64,000 nt of DNA from UBA5429 sp942493315 (lineage in GTDB: Bacteria; Bacteroidota; Bacteroidia; Bacteroidales; WCHB1-69), in NCBI GenBank assembly GCA_942493315.1, contig OW818690.1, positions 1,798,001 to 1,862,000 of the forward strand. Reading direction: 5' to 3'. The notes beneath the pieces were generated by a model. That model was given only the letters and a program-made list of their open reading frames with translations, was not told the origin of the DNA and made no database searches. The translations under genes and the position numbers were made by a program. Numbering within the stretch: the first letter of the stretch is position 1; every line of letters starts with the position of its first letter. Positions 50,802 through 58,626 of this stretch are shown piece by piece.

Positions 50802-51900
50802 TGAAATTAAATAATTTACGGGTTGTCAAAATAATTTTATGAAAAACAATATCAAAAAGTGCTATCATGTACAAAATATTAATACACAATAAGCTTTGAT
50901 ATTTATTGTTAAGATGAAAGTAATTCAATACTATAGAGCCTATTCCCAATAGATTGATGAAAAAAAACAAGAAAATAAAAATAGGGTGTTGAAAGGCTAA
51001 AATTCCAATTGAGATATTGGCAATAAAAAGAGAGATAGGAATCAATAATTTTAAATATTTATGCCAAAGTAACATCCATTTTTCTTTTACAGGTAGTTTG
51101 CTGATTAAGTTTTGCTGTGTTATGATTTGAAATAATCCTTTTAAATATCTTTTAATTCTTTGATAATTATATAGTTGAATGCAATTTTCATCGACAATAA
51201 TCGCTTCCTGATGGAGTATAATCTTTTTGGTTTTCAAAATGTGTAATGATACGTAGAGGTCATCTAAAATAATATCTTCAGGAATGGTATGATAACACTC
51301 TTTTTTTATGGCATATAGTGGCCCATAAACTCCAATCAGTTTGCCCAAGCGACTCTCTTTACTTTTAATAAAATTCTCAATTATTCGGATGATTGAAGAT
51401 TTCCCTTTTTTATCTTGAGCAGAAAGCATGGATGATACTGCCCCAATCTCTTGATTGTGTAAGGGAGCAACTATTCTCTTGATGGCACCTGTAGAGATGG
51501 TTTGCCTTTGATCACAAAAGACAATGTAGGGAAATTGAGCCATCTTCACTGCTTTATTCATGGAATCTGGAATCCCTTTTTGAACCCCTTTAAGAATTAT
51601 TTTAACTTTTGGATGATGAAAATTATTTAGAAAATCTTGAGTTTCATCACAACTTCCGTCATCAATAATAATGATCTCACTTTGATTAAATTCCTGAATT
51701 TCAATCAATAATTGTTCCATTTTTTGTTTTAAATATTGAAATCCATTATAAGAAAGATAGATGATGGAGATCCTATCCATCTTTTCATTCTCATTATATG
51801 GAATAGTATCGTTCTTCCCTTTGTAGTAAATCCAAAGGGGATATAAAAGACTAAAAATAATCAATAATAAGCAAACAAAAAGTAGGATATAGAGCACCAT
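50794..51900 (-). CDS. Membrane-anchored family 2 glycosyltransferase
   Basis: A 368-residue GT-A enzyme. An N-terminal helix (about 2-26) anchors it, the catalytic domain spans about 44-270 with SIIYLSYNG, IIIIDDGSCDET (DxD region near VFCDQRQT) and EDIILDDLYVSLHI, and a YQRIKRYLKG motif resembles the QxxRW of processive enzymes. Three or four helices close the C-terminus. It probably transfers a nucleotide-sugar residue to a lipid-linked acceptor at the inner membrane. Its ATG shares bases with the stop of the B12-radical SAM gene. Donor and acceptor are unknown. Confidence 0.88.
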   Translation of the reverse strand: MVLYILLFVCLLLIIFSLLYPLWIYYKGKNDTIPYNENEKMDRISIIYLSYNGFQYLKQKMEQLLIEIQEFNQSEIIIIDDGSCDETQDFLNNFHHPKVKIILKGVQKGIPDSMNKAVKMAQFPYIVFCDQRQTISTGAIKRIVAPLHNQEIGAVSSMLSAQDKKGKSSIIRIIENFIKSKESRLGKLIGVYGPLYAIKKECYHTIPEDIILDDLYVSLHILKTKKIILHQEAIIVDENCIQLYNYQRIKRYLKGLFQIITQQNLISKLPVKEKWMLLWHKYLKLLIPISLFIANISIGILAFQHPIFIFLFFFINLLGIGSIVLNYFHLNNKYQSLLCINILYMIALFDIVFHKIILTTRKLFNFNE

Positions 51901-53300
51901 TACCGGTTATTTTTTTTAACAATTTTTAAACGATATATCGACTTTAATACCAAATAAATTTTTTCACCTACACTTTTTGGTAGCATACGTTGAATCCATT
52001 CTGAAATATTTTTAGCAACATCAAAGAGAATGTTTTTCTTATCCTGATTGCTGTAAAAACCCTCTTTTTTAACCAGACGAATCGCTTCCACTCTATCTTT
52101 GTATGGAAATTCAGGTGTTTCAAAAACGATTCTGGGCTCAATCGAATGGTAATTATGAATCAAAGGTACTAACAAAGTGCCATGTTTTTGAACATAATCC
52201 CACTGTGGAGTTCCTTTAAAAGGTAAAACAGTGTAAAAATTGGTGTAATCACAACCCGAATTTTTGGCATAAACAATCGATTCCTTTACATTTTCAAGGG
52301 TTTCAAAAGGACTCCCAATAACAAATTGTGACATAATTTCAATTCCGGCTTCTTTTAAAATGCGAATCCCTTCAGAAACCTTTTCTATGGTTGTCCCTTT
52401 TCCTATTTTCTCCAAAATCTCATTGTTTGCCGATTCTATACCGATAGAAACATTATAACAACCTGCCTTTTTTAATTTTTGAGCGATCTCTTTTGTGATA
52501 TAATCTGCCCTATACGAAACAGCCCATAAAATATCTAACTTTTTATCTATCAATAAATCACAAAATTGATCAATTCTGTTTAAAGGGACATTAAAACTAT
52601 TGTCTCCAAAAATAAATAGTTTCTTTCCATAATGTTCAATGAGATACTCAATTTCCAAAATCATCTTTTCAGGACTCATGTAACGAGTCCCTTTTTTCCA
52701 TAAAGAACTCGAATTACACCAGGCACAACTATAAGGACAACCTCTGCTGGTGACCATTCTGTGCAACGGATAGCGGTTCATCGGAAAAAGATCATAAGCC
52801 GGTATGGGTAAACTATCAATATCTTTAATCTGTTCCCGCTCCGGATTGACGATGAGTTCGCCATTTTTGATTTTATACATCAATCCATTAATAGAATCAA
52901 TAGATTTTAATCCTTTAATTGATGCAATCAATTCAGAAAATGTGATTTCACCTTCTCCATAAATAGCAAAATCTGCCGGTGTTTCGTTAAAGATCTCCTC
53001 TCTAATAGTTGTAACATACGGTCCACCTAAGCAAATGAGCGTTGTAGGGTGGTTTTTTCGGATGGTGTTAAATATTTTTTTTACTTCGAAATAAACGGGA
53101 GAGTAAACGGTAATACCTACAAGATCAAAACGTGTATTCAAAAACCGGATTGTTTCTTTGCGAGTTGCTACACGGGTATCTAAGACCTGAAATTCCAGAT
53201 CATCATGGTGTAAACGGGCATAAGCTGCAATTAAAGCGAGTCCCAGATGAACCGTTTTATACCTTCTATCCTGATTGGGGAAGATGAGTCCTATTTTCAT
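51900..53300 (-). CDS. B12-binding domain radical SAM protein
   Basis: A 466-residue class B-type radical SAM enzyme. The N-terminal cobalamin-binding domain (about 1-140) contains LVGITVYSPVYFEV and LICLGGPYVTT. The radical SAM core (about 165-385) has the cluster motif TSRGCPYSCAWC, followed by GDNSFNVPLN and SIGIESANNEILEKIGKG. Such enzymes methylate or rearrange unactivated carbons in lipids, antibiotics or cofactors. The C-terminal 80 residues are of unknown type. It lies in the middle of the overlapped cassette; the reaction cannot be named from sequence. Confidence 0.9.
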   Translation of the reverse strand: MKIGLIFPNQDRRYKTVHLGLALIAAYARLHHDDLEFQVLDTRVATRKETIRFLNTRFDLVGITVYSPVYFEVKKIFNTIRKNHPTTLICLGGPYVTTIREEIFNETPADFAIYGEGEITFSELIASIKGLKSIDSINGLMYKIKNGELIVNPEREQIKDIDSLPIPAYDLFPMNRYPLHRMVTSRGCPYSCAWCNSSSLWKKGTRYMSPEKMILEIEYLIEHYGKKLFIFGDNSFNVPLNRIDQFCDLLIDKKLDILWAVSYRADYITKEIAQKLKKAGCYNVSIGIESANNEILEKIGKGTTIEKVSEGIRILKEAGIEIMSQFVIGSPFETLENVKESIVYAKNSGCDYTNFYTVLPFKGTPQWDYVQKHGTLLVPLIHNYHSIEPRIVFETPEFPYKDRVEAIRLVKKEGFYSNQDKKNILFDVAKNISEWIQRMLPKSVGEKIYLVLKSIYRLKIVKKNNR

Positions 53301-53304
53301 TTTT

Positions 53305-54105
53305 TTACCAGTTTATTGGTTTTCTATCCTTGAAAAACATTCCTGTGGAAATATTCGGCTCCGTTGCCAACCATATTGCTGTGTCAGCACCTTGTTGCAC
53401 CGTTCCGGGAGCATTTGGTCCTCCCATATCAGTCTTTACCCAACCCGGGCACATAGCGTTTACTTTAATACCATCTGCTTCTAACTCTTTGGAAAACATA
53501 ATGGTAAGGGCGTTTAAAGAGGCTTTTGATAAACTATAGGAAGGGTAGTAGCCACTCAAATTAGTTAATTGTCCCATGCCACTAGATATGTTGATAATTC
53601 TTGGATCGTCACTTTTTTTCAATAATGGAATCATCCATTGCGTTACACGCCACACCCCATACAAGTTGGTCTCCATAACACTTTTTACATGTTCAATCGA
53701 AACATTACACGCCTTGTGGCTTGTTCTTTCTAATTTGCTTTCTATGAGTTTTTCAGTGATTTGTTTTGTAGTAGAATAAAGAGTAGGGGTGTACTCCTGA
53801 GCCATTTTTTTTAATGTTGAAATAAATCCGGTTTCTCTTGGATATTCGCTAATCCCGGCATTGTTGATTAAAATATCTAACTGGCCATATTCTTCATTGA
53901 TCCGTTGATATAATTGTTCAATCGTTTCAATAAGGGTAACATCGAGATACATAACTTTAACATTCAGGGACCATCCTTTGATACTTTTTTCACCTGCTTC
54001 TATATCTCTGCATCCTAAAATAACACGAAACCCTTTTTGATCTAACTGACTACCAATCTCCTGACCGATTCCCCGGTTTCCTCCTGTAATGAGTACTGTT
54101 TTCAT
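53305..54105 (-). CDS. SDR oxidoreductase, carbonyl-reductase-like, with inserted segment
   Basis: A 266-residue NAD(P)-dependent short-chain dehydrogenase. Seen: cofactor loop TGGNRGIGQEIG, NNAGISEYP, INISSGMGQL (catalytic Ser), and YPSYSLSKASLN (YxxxK). About 45 extra residues lie between NNAG and the ETNLYGVWRVTQ helix, an insertion known from the CBR1/salutaridine-reductase branch rather than standard bacterial FabG-like SDRs. It probably reduces a keto group on the cassette product or interconverts an alcohol. Its ATG overlaps the stop of the radical SAM/SPASM gene. Confidence 0.9.
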   Translation of the reverse strand: MKTVLITGGNRGIGQEIGSQLDQKGFRVILGCRDIEAGEKSIKGWSLNVKVMYLDVTLIETIEQLYQRINEEYGQLDILINNAGISEYPRETGFISTLKKMAQEYTPTLYSTTKQITEKLIESKLERTSHKACNVSIEHVKSVMETNLYGVWRVTQWMIPLLKKSDDPRIINISSGMGQLTNLSGYYPSYSLSKASLNALTIMFSKELEADGIKVNAMCPGWVKTDMGGPNAPGTVQQGADTAIWLATEPNISTGMFFKDRKPINW

Positions 54106-55271
54106 TATGATTTTCTATTTAAAAAATGGTTATATTCTCTATTGATAAGTAAAATAGCTGTTTTTACCAAGGTTTTCCTGTTCTGAATAGGATATTTCAT
54201 TAGGGAAGACAACATGTTTCGGCCAAATTTATGACAACAACCGCTACACTCTTTTGGAAAATCAGTCGCTTTTAAATCTTTTTGTAAAGTAAATGTTGCA
54301 TTTTTCCATAAAGTTAATAAGTTGGATGACCCATCCGTATTAATCCGAATATCCCCTTTGATCAATCCACATGGCTGAATATAACCATGATAGTCAATGT
54401 CAATCACTTCTAATGACTCTCTGCAATAAAACTTAGGTAAAACATTTTTATAAAAAGGGATTTTAGATTTGTGTTCAAATTGTTTGATATAGGCTCCAAT
54501 CCAGGGGATAATTCTATATAAATTGGTTTTGATCTCATTTTTAGTCTCAAAATAAAACATTGTTTGGAGATCTTCCAAAAAGGCTCTTAAAGATTCAATG
54601 GGAACATTCAAATTCTGCTTATGGTCAATAGAATCCAATTCAGGAAAGTTAGAAAATGCAATTACCGGTTGATACAATATTTGTTTAATTCCTAACTCAT
54701 TTGCCCGATGTAAAGAGAGAATCAGATCTTTATAGTTAAAAAAAGAAATGACAGTTAGAATGATATATGGAATCTGATAGGTCTGTAAGGTTTCCAGTGC
54801 ACTTATCGCTCCGGAAAAGGCTGTTTCACTTCCTCTTGTTCTGTTTTGTATCGATTCCTGAAACGAATCAATGGAAATGTTTATTGTGGCTTTACAATTT
54901 TTTAAAATATCTAATGAGCGGTGATCCAATTGAGATATGGTAGTTCCATTAGTAGTTATATTGCATAAAATTTGATTTTTAAAGGCATACCTAACAACCT
55001 CGATTAGATCAGAAAATAAAAAGGGTTCCCCTCCACACAAAGAGAGACGTCTGATTCCTAATTGATCCATCTGGTCAATGATCCAAAAAAGATCTGTTCT
55101 ATTCAATAAATCAGAATTATTTACTGTACGATTTTGACCAATTTCACAGTAAATGCAGTGTTGATTGCATCGATTGGTCAAATTTACTGACACCATAGAG
55201 GGAACACCTCTTCCCATGAAAAGTTTCTTTAATTCCGGTAAATAATTGACTTTAAGTTTTTTATTTTCCAC
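54105..55271 (-). CDS. Radical SAM/SPASM-like protein
   Basis: A 388-residue radical SAM enzyme starting at a GTG (55271). The cluster motif NLTNRCNQHCIYCEIGQ lies at about 31-42. GGEPFLFSDL and TTNGTTISQ follow. Near the C-terminus several cysteines (CRESLEVIDIDYHGYIQPCG, CSGCCHKFGRNM) match a SPASM/twitch-type auxiliary cluster domain. Such proteins modify peptides, sugars or lipids. It is the first gene of the cassette, with a TATTTTTG box at 55316-55323. Its substrate is unknown; no precursor-peptide gene is seen nearby. Confidence 0.88.
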   Translation of the reverse strand: MENKKLKVNYLPELKKLFMGRGVPSMVSVNLTNRCNQHCIYCEIGQNRTVNNSDLLNRTDLFWIIDQMDQLGIRRLSLCGGEPFLFSDLIEVVRYAFKNQILCNITTNGTTISQLDHRSLDILKNCKATINISIDSFQESIQNRTRGSETAFSGAISALETLQTYQIPYIILTVISFFNYKDLILSLHRANELGIKQILYQPVIAFSNFPELDSIDHKQNLNVPIESLRAFLEDLQTMFYFETKNEIKTNLYRIIPWIGAYIKQFEHKSKIPFYKNVLPKFYCRESLEVIDIDYHGYIQPCGLIKGDIRINTDGSSNLLTLWKNATFTLQKDLKATDFPKECSGCCHKFGRNMLSSLMKYPIQNRKTLVKTAILLINREYNHFLNRKS

Positions 55272-55315
55272 GCTACTTCAGAGTTTGAACTAATCAGCCC
55301 CACTTTCTACACAAG

Positions 55316-55323
55316 CAAAAATA
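55316..55323 (-). promoter_or_regulatory. Predicted -7 box (TATTTTTG) of the radical SAM cassette
   Basis: The reverse strand reads TATTTTTG 45 nt upstream of the GTG at 55271. The five overlapping genes down to 49,701 have no other obvious promoter. Confidence 0.5.
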
Positions 55324-55384
55324 AGAAAACTTTTTGAATTATTTTTTAAATAAATTTATTTAGATTTTTTTATCAGAATATCAA

Positions 55385-55567
55385 TTATTTACTTTGAAAT
55401 GCCCCTGTTGGACAATAATGTAAACAATTGCCACAATCAATACATAGTTCATGATCAATAACAGGATACCCTTCACTGTTTTGGGATACGGCATTAACTG
55501 GACAAACTCTTACAATGGGGCAAGAATGGTTGTGAGGACATCTGCTTTTGTTTACTTCAATATTCAT
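55385..55567 (-). CDS. Small ferredoxin-like 4Fe-4S protein
   Basis: A 60-residue protein. The C-terminal half has a standard cluster motif, CIDCGNCLHYCP (C42, C45, C48, C52). The N-terminal half has C10PHNHSC16PIVRVC22P, which lacks the CxxCxxC spacing; one full cluster is clear and a second would need an unusual ligand set (perhaps His) or be absent. It probably carries electrons in the cytosol. It is divergent from the oxyR gene, with a TAATTTTG box at 55593-55600. The partner enzyme is unknown; the adjacent radical SAM cassette is one candidate. Confidence 0.85.
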   Translation of the reverse strand: MNIEVNKSRCPHNHSCPIVRVCPVNAVSQNSEGYPVIDHELCIDCGNCLHYCPTGAFQSK

Positions 55568-55592
55568 AATGTTGTTTTTTAGAAATTTCTGG

Positions 55593-55600
55593 CAAAATTA
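55593..55600 (-). promoter_or_regulatory. Predicted -7 box (TAATTTTG) of the ferredoxin gene
   Basis: The reverse strand reads TAATTTTG 26 nt upstream of the ATG at 55567; it lies 36 bp from the opposing oxyR -7 box, so one bound regulator could affect both. Confidence 0.5.
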
Positions 55601-55635
55601 TATCGAATAATTATATTTATCAAACAGATTTTATC

Positions 55636-55643
55636 TATCTTTG
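55636..55643 (+). promoter_or_regulatory. oxyR: Predicted -7 box (TATCTTTG) of oxyR
   Basis: TATCTTTG lies 24 nt upstream of the oxyR ATG at 55668, and supports that start over the upstream ATG at 55641. Confidence 0.5.
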
Positions 55644-55667
55644 CATCGGTTTTATCAATATAACATT

Positions 55668-56594
55668 ATGACTTTACAACAATTGGAATATATTATCGCT
55701 GTAAGCAAATACAAACATTTTGTTAAAGCAGCTGAAGTTTGTGGAATTACACAATCTACATTAAGTTCTATGATTATGAAATTAGAGCAAGAGTTGGATG
55801 TTACTATTTTTAATAGAAATACGCATCCTATTGAATTAACCCAAATGGGAGAAAAGGTGATTCATCAGGCCAAAGTGATTTTATATAACACAGCTCAATT
55901 GAAAGAGATGGTGATTTCAGAAAAAGAGGCTAAAGTAGGAAATATACAATTAGGTATTATTCCAACTGTTGCCCCTTATCTTTTACCAAAACTTTTTAAA
56001 AAAATTATGGAATCAGATTCAGGAATTCAACTACAGGTATCGGAACTCAGTAATGCTTTGATATTAGATAAACTGCTAAAAGCCGAGTTGGATATGGCCA
56101 TCATTACCTCTCCGTCTCAGAATGATCAATTGCTTGAAATTCCTCTCTATTATGAACGTTTTGTTGCCTATATATCCCCATTAGATCCACTATTTCAGGA
56201 ACAAGAGATTGTATCATCCAAAATGCCTACCAAACACATGTGGGTTCTGAAAGAGGGGCATTGTTTAAGAAATCAAATTTTACATTTCTGTAAAGTGAAA
56301 TCCCATTTTTCCCCCATTTATGAAGCCGGAAATATTGATACCCTTATCAGAGTTGTGGATGAAAATTATGGTTACACGATTATTCCGGAACTACATATAG
56401 ATTTGTTGACTGAAATCCAGAAAAACAATTTAAGACCCCTCAACTCACCTCAAATTGTGCGAGAAATTTCTCTGGTTGTCAGAAAAGACTATGTAAAAGA
56501 GGGACTTCTCAATGGTTTGGTTACCATCATCAAGGAGATCATCCCCGAAAAAATGTTAGATAGTCATTTAAAAAAATTTGCAATAAAGTTGTAA
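55668..56594 (+). CDS. oxyR: LysR-type peroxide sensor OxyR
   Basis: A 308-residue LysR-type regulator from the ATG at 55668. The N-terminal winged helix (about 1-60) reads MTLQQLEYIIAVSKYKHFVKAAEVCGITQSTLS. The effector domain contains GHCLRNQILHFC with cysteines at positions 199 and 208, the same positions as the redox pair of E. coli OxyR, so peroxide sensing by disulfide formation is likely. It would activate antioxidant genes. No katalase or ahpC gene is adjacent; the divergent gene encodes a small ferredoxin. The upstream in-frame ATG would place the -7 box at the start codon. Confidence 0.92.
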   Translation: MTLQQLEYIIAVSKYKHFVKAAEVCGITQSTLSSMIMKLEQELDVTIFNRNTHPIELTQMGEKVIHQAKVILYNTAQLKEMVISEKEAKVGNIQLGIIPTVAPYLLPKLFKKIMESDSGIQLQVSELSNALILDKLLKAELDMAIITSPSQNDQLLEIPLYYERFVAYISPLDPLFQEQEIVSSKMPTKHMWVLKEGHCLRNQILHFCKVKSHFSPIYEAGNIDTLIRVVDENYGYTIIPELHIDLLTEIQKNNLRPLNSPQIVREISLVVRKDYVKEGLLNGLVTIIKEIIPEKMLDSHLKKFAIKL

Positions 56595-56602
56595 TTTAAA
56601 AC

Positions 56603-57982
56603 CTACTTTCCGATACAGAACGATCCAAAAATGGTATTTAAAATTTCATTGGTCGTGATCTCACCGGTGACCATACCCAAATCGTGCAATATTTGATTGA
56701 TGTCAATTGCAATAATGTCTGTTGGTAATTTTTGAGCAAATCCATCTTCAATTTTGGTAATATTTTCCTGAATTTTTAAGAAGATCTCAAAATGACGCAC
56801 ATTGGTTAGCAGAGTGCCTTCAGAAATGTTGTTTTCTGTAATATGTGAACTCAACATCTCTTTCAGGGTATCGATATTAACATCTTTTCTAGCAGAAATA
56901 TAAACTACTTCATAATCATTCCATTGTGAAAAATGGGAGGGGAGATCTTCCAGTATATCAATCTTGTTGGCAACGATAATAAATTTTTTATGAATAAAAT
57001 CAACTTCGTTTTCCAGAAACAAAAGTTCCTGTTCAATATCTTCAATTGTTGTATCGGTAATATCCACCATATACAGAATAATTTCAGCTTTATCAATGGC
57101 TTTGAAAGTGCGCTCAATCCCGATCGATTCAATCTCATCTTTGGTAATTCGAATACCTGCGGTATCTATCAATCTAAAGTTTACACCATTAATTGTAAAA
57201 TTATCCTCAATAGTATCACGGGTAGTGCCGGGAATATGGGAAACAATCGCACGATCATCATCTAATAATGCATTTAACAAAGTTGATTTTCCAACATTAG
57301 GTTTGCCAATAATCGCCACAGGAATACCATTTTTGATTACATTTCCCAATTTAAAAGACTCTGTTAAACGGGTAACTTCAAATTTCAGTTCTGACAAAAT
57401 ATGCATGATTTTTGAACGATCAGCAAATTCCACATCCTCTTCGCTAAAATCGAGTTCTAATTCTAATAATGCCGCTAATTCTACAAATTGAGTTCGTAAT
57501 GTTTTTATTTTTTTGGAAAAATTGCCTTTCAGTTGATTGATAGCCAATTTGTGAGAGCTTTCCGTTTGGGAGTCAATCAAATCAACCACTGCTTCTGCTT
57601 GCGTTAAATCCATCTTGCCATTCAGGAAAGCACGCATGGAAAACTCACCGGGTTCAGCCATCCGGGCTCCACTACGGAATAAAAGTTCCAGAATTTTTTG
57701 TTGAATAAATTTGGATCCATGACAAGTGATCTCCACCATATCTTCCCCCGTATAACTATGAGGTGCACCATATTTAATCACTACAATCTGGTCAATCAGT
57801 TGATTATCCTCAAAAACCTCTGTCCATCTGGCAAAATTGGTCTGTTGTTCCATAAAAACAGAAGGTTTTTTAAAAAGGGTTGCTGCAATCGGGAACGCTT
57901 TTTGCCCGGACAACCGAATCATTGCTATTGCTCCTATCCCCTGAGGGGTAGCCAAAGAACAAATGGTATCAGATATATTCAT
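56603..57982 (-). CDS. mnmE: tRNA uridine-5-carboxymethylaminomethyl modification GTPase
   Basis: A 459-residue protein of normal length. The N-terminal folate-binding domain opens ICSLATPQGIGAIAMIRLSG; the helical domain has GEFSMRAFLNGKMDLTQAEAVVDLI. The inserted G domain shows P-loop GKPNVGKSTLLNAL, DTAG in RLIDTAGIR, and NKID. The C-terminal FCIGK provides the invariant cysteine. With MnmG it installs cmnm5U at the wobble position of tRNAs. A TACTTTTG box at 57999-58006 is 16 nt upstream. It is convergent with oxyR, with only 8 nt between the stops. Confidence 0.97.
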   Translation of the reverse strand: MNISDTICSLATPQGIGAIAMIRLSGQKAFPIAATLFKKPSVFMEQQTNFARWTEVFEDNQLIDQIVVIKYGAPHSYTGEDMVEITCHGSKFIQQKILELLFRSGARMAEPGEFSMRAFLNGKMDLTQAEAVVDLIDSQTESSHKLAINQLKGNFSKKIKTLRTQFVELAALLELELDFSEEDVEFADRSKIMHILSELKFEVTRLTESFKLGNVIKNGIPVAIIGKPNVGKSTLLNALLDDDRAIVSHIPGTTRDTIEDNFTINGVNFRLIDTAGIRITKDEIESIGIERTFKAIDKAEIILYMVDITDTTIEDIEQELLFLENEVDFIHKKFIIVANKIDILEDLPSHFSQWNDYEVVYISARKDVNIDTLKEMLSSHITENNISEGTLLTNVRHFEIFLKIQENITKIEDGFAQKLPTDIIAIDINQILHDLGMVTGEITTNEILNTIFGSFCIGK

Positions 57983-57998
57983 AGTGCCATTTTTTTTG

Positions 57999-58006
57999 CA
58001 AAAGTA
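57999..58006 (-). promoter_or_regulatory. mnmE: Predicted -7 box (TACTTTTG) of mnmE
   Basis: The reverse strand reads TACTTTTG 16 nt upstream of the mnmE ATG. Confidence 0.55.
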
Positions 58007-58118
58007 ATACGATTTTTAATGTTTTCAGTTTTTTTTGTTAGATTATTAAAAAAATAATGAAACATAATAACAAGATTATTATTAAGAAAGATTTGATTAT
58101 AATCATATATATCTATCA

Positions 58119-58154
58119 ATTAGCTTATTAGCTTATTCTCTAATTAGCTTATTA
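58119..58154. repeat. Octamer tandem array (aattagct/tattagct)
   Basis: About four and a half 8-bp units in the divergent gap between mnmE and the lipoprotein gene, just upstream of the latter's -7 box. It is related to the aattagca array at 49691. Confidence 0.75.
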
Positions 58155-58159
58155 TTTCG

Positions 58160-58167
58160 TATTTTTG
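58160..58167 (+). promoter_or_regulatory. Predicted -7 box (TATTTTTG) of the small lipoprotein gene
   Basis: TATTTTTG lies 15 nt upstream of the ATG at 58183. The preceding octamer array occupies the -33 region. Confidence 0.5.
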
Positions 58168-58182
58168 CCAAAATAACCTATT

Positions 58183-58626
58183 ATGAAAAAATTCGCTCTC
58201 TCCTGTATCGCAATATGTTTATTGTTAACTGGTTGTAAGTATGATGAAGGTCCATTTATCAGTTTGCGAGAATCTGAAACCCGTTTGGTTGGGGTTTGGG
58301 AACTGATTAATGTATACAAAAATGGAGAAACTATCGAAACATATCCTTTTGCAGCTTATAAACCCGGAACCTATTATACTTTTTATTTTGACTATTTAAT
58401 GTCTGTTACAGCCATAGTAAACAACAATGTGAGAGAGTCAACCCAAGGTTTCTGGAGGTTTTTAGATAACGAAAAAAATCTGGAAGTTCAATTTCAACTC
58501 CCGGGAGAATCGTATCAATATGAAGCTGAGATCAAAAGACTTACGATGTCGGAACTCCGTTATGAGTTTACTGACGATGAAGGGAATCTATGGCGCTTTG
58601 AAATGTTTTCCAGATCCCACTACTAA
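58183..58626 (+). CDS. Small lipoprotein, lipocalin-like
   Basis: A 147-residue protein with a lipoprotein signal peptide (MKKFALSCIAICLLLTGC, Cys18). The mature part is beta-rich: LVGVWELINVYKNGETIETYPF, YYTFYFDYLMSVTAIVNNN, QGFWRFLDNEKNLEVQFQLP. The initial G-x-W pattern and strand layout resemble the lipocalin-like domains common in Bacteroidota lipoproteins, whose ligands are unknown. It is convergent with pfkA, overlapping its stop by 4 nt. Confidence 0.75.
   Translation: MKKFALSCIAICLLLTGCKYDEGPFISLRESETRLVGVWELINVYKNGETIETYPFAAYKPGTYYTFYFDYLMSVTAIVNNNVRESTQGFWRFLDNEKNLEVQFQLPGESYQYEAEIKRLTMSELRYEFTDDEGNLWRFEMFSRSHY

Noticed and set aside
49701..55271. Annotation of the radical SAM cassette as hopanoid (hpn) genes.
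   Set aside because: The composition is similar, but the radical SAM sequence does not resemble HpnH, and no squalene-hopene cyclase or HpnG is present in the window. I keep it as an unassigned pathway.
56905..57491. Open frames on both strands within mnmE, including a 131-residue plus-strand frame.
   Set aside because: mnmE is intact and conserved; these frames are shadows without start sites or families.
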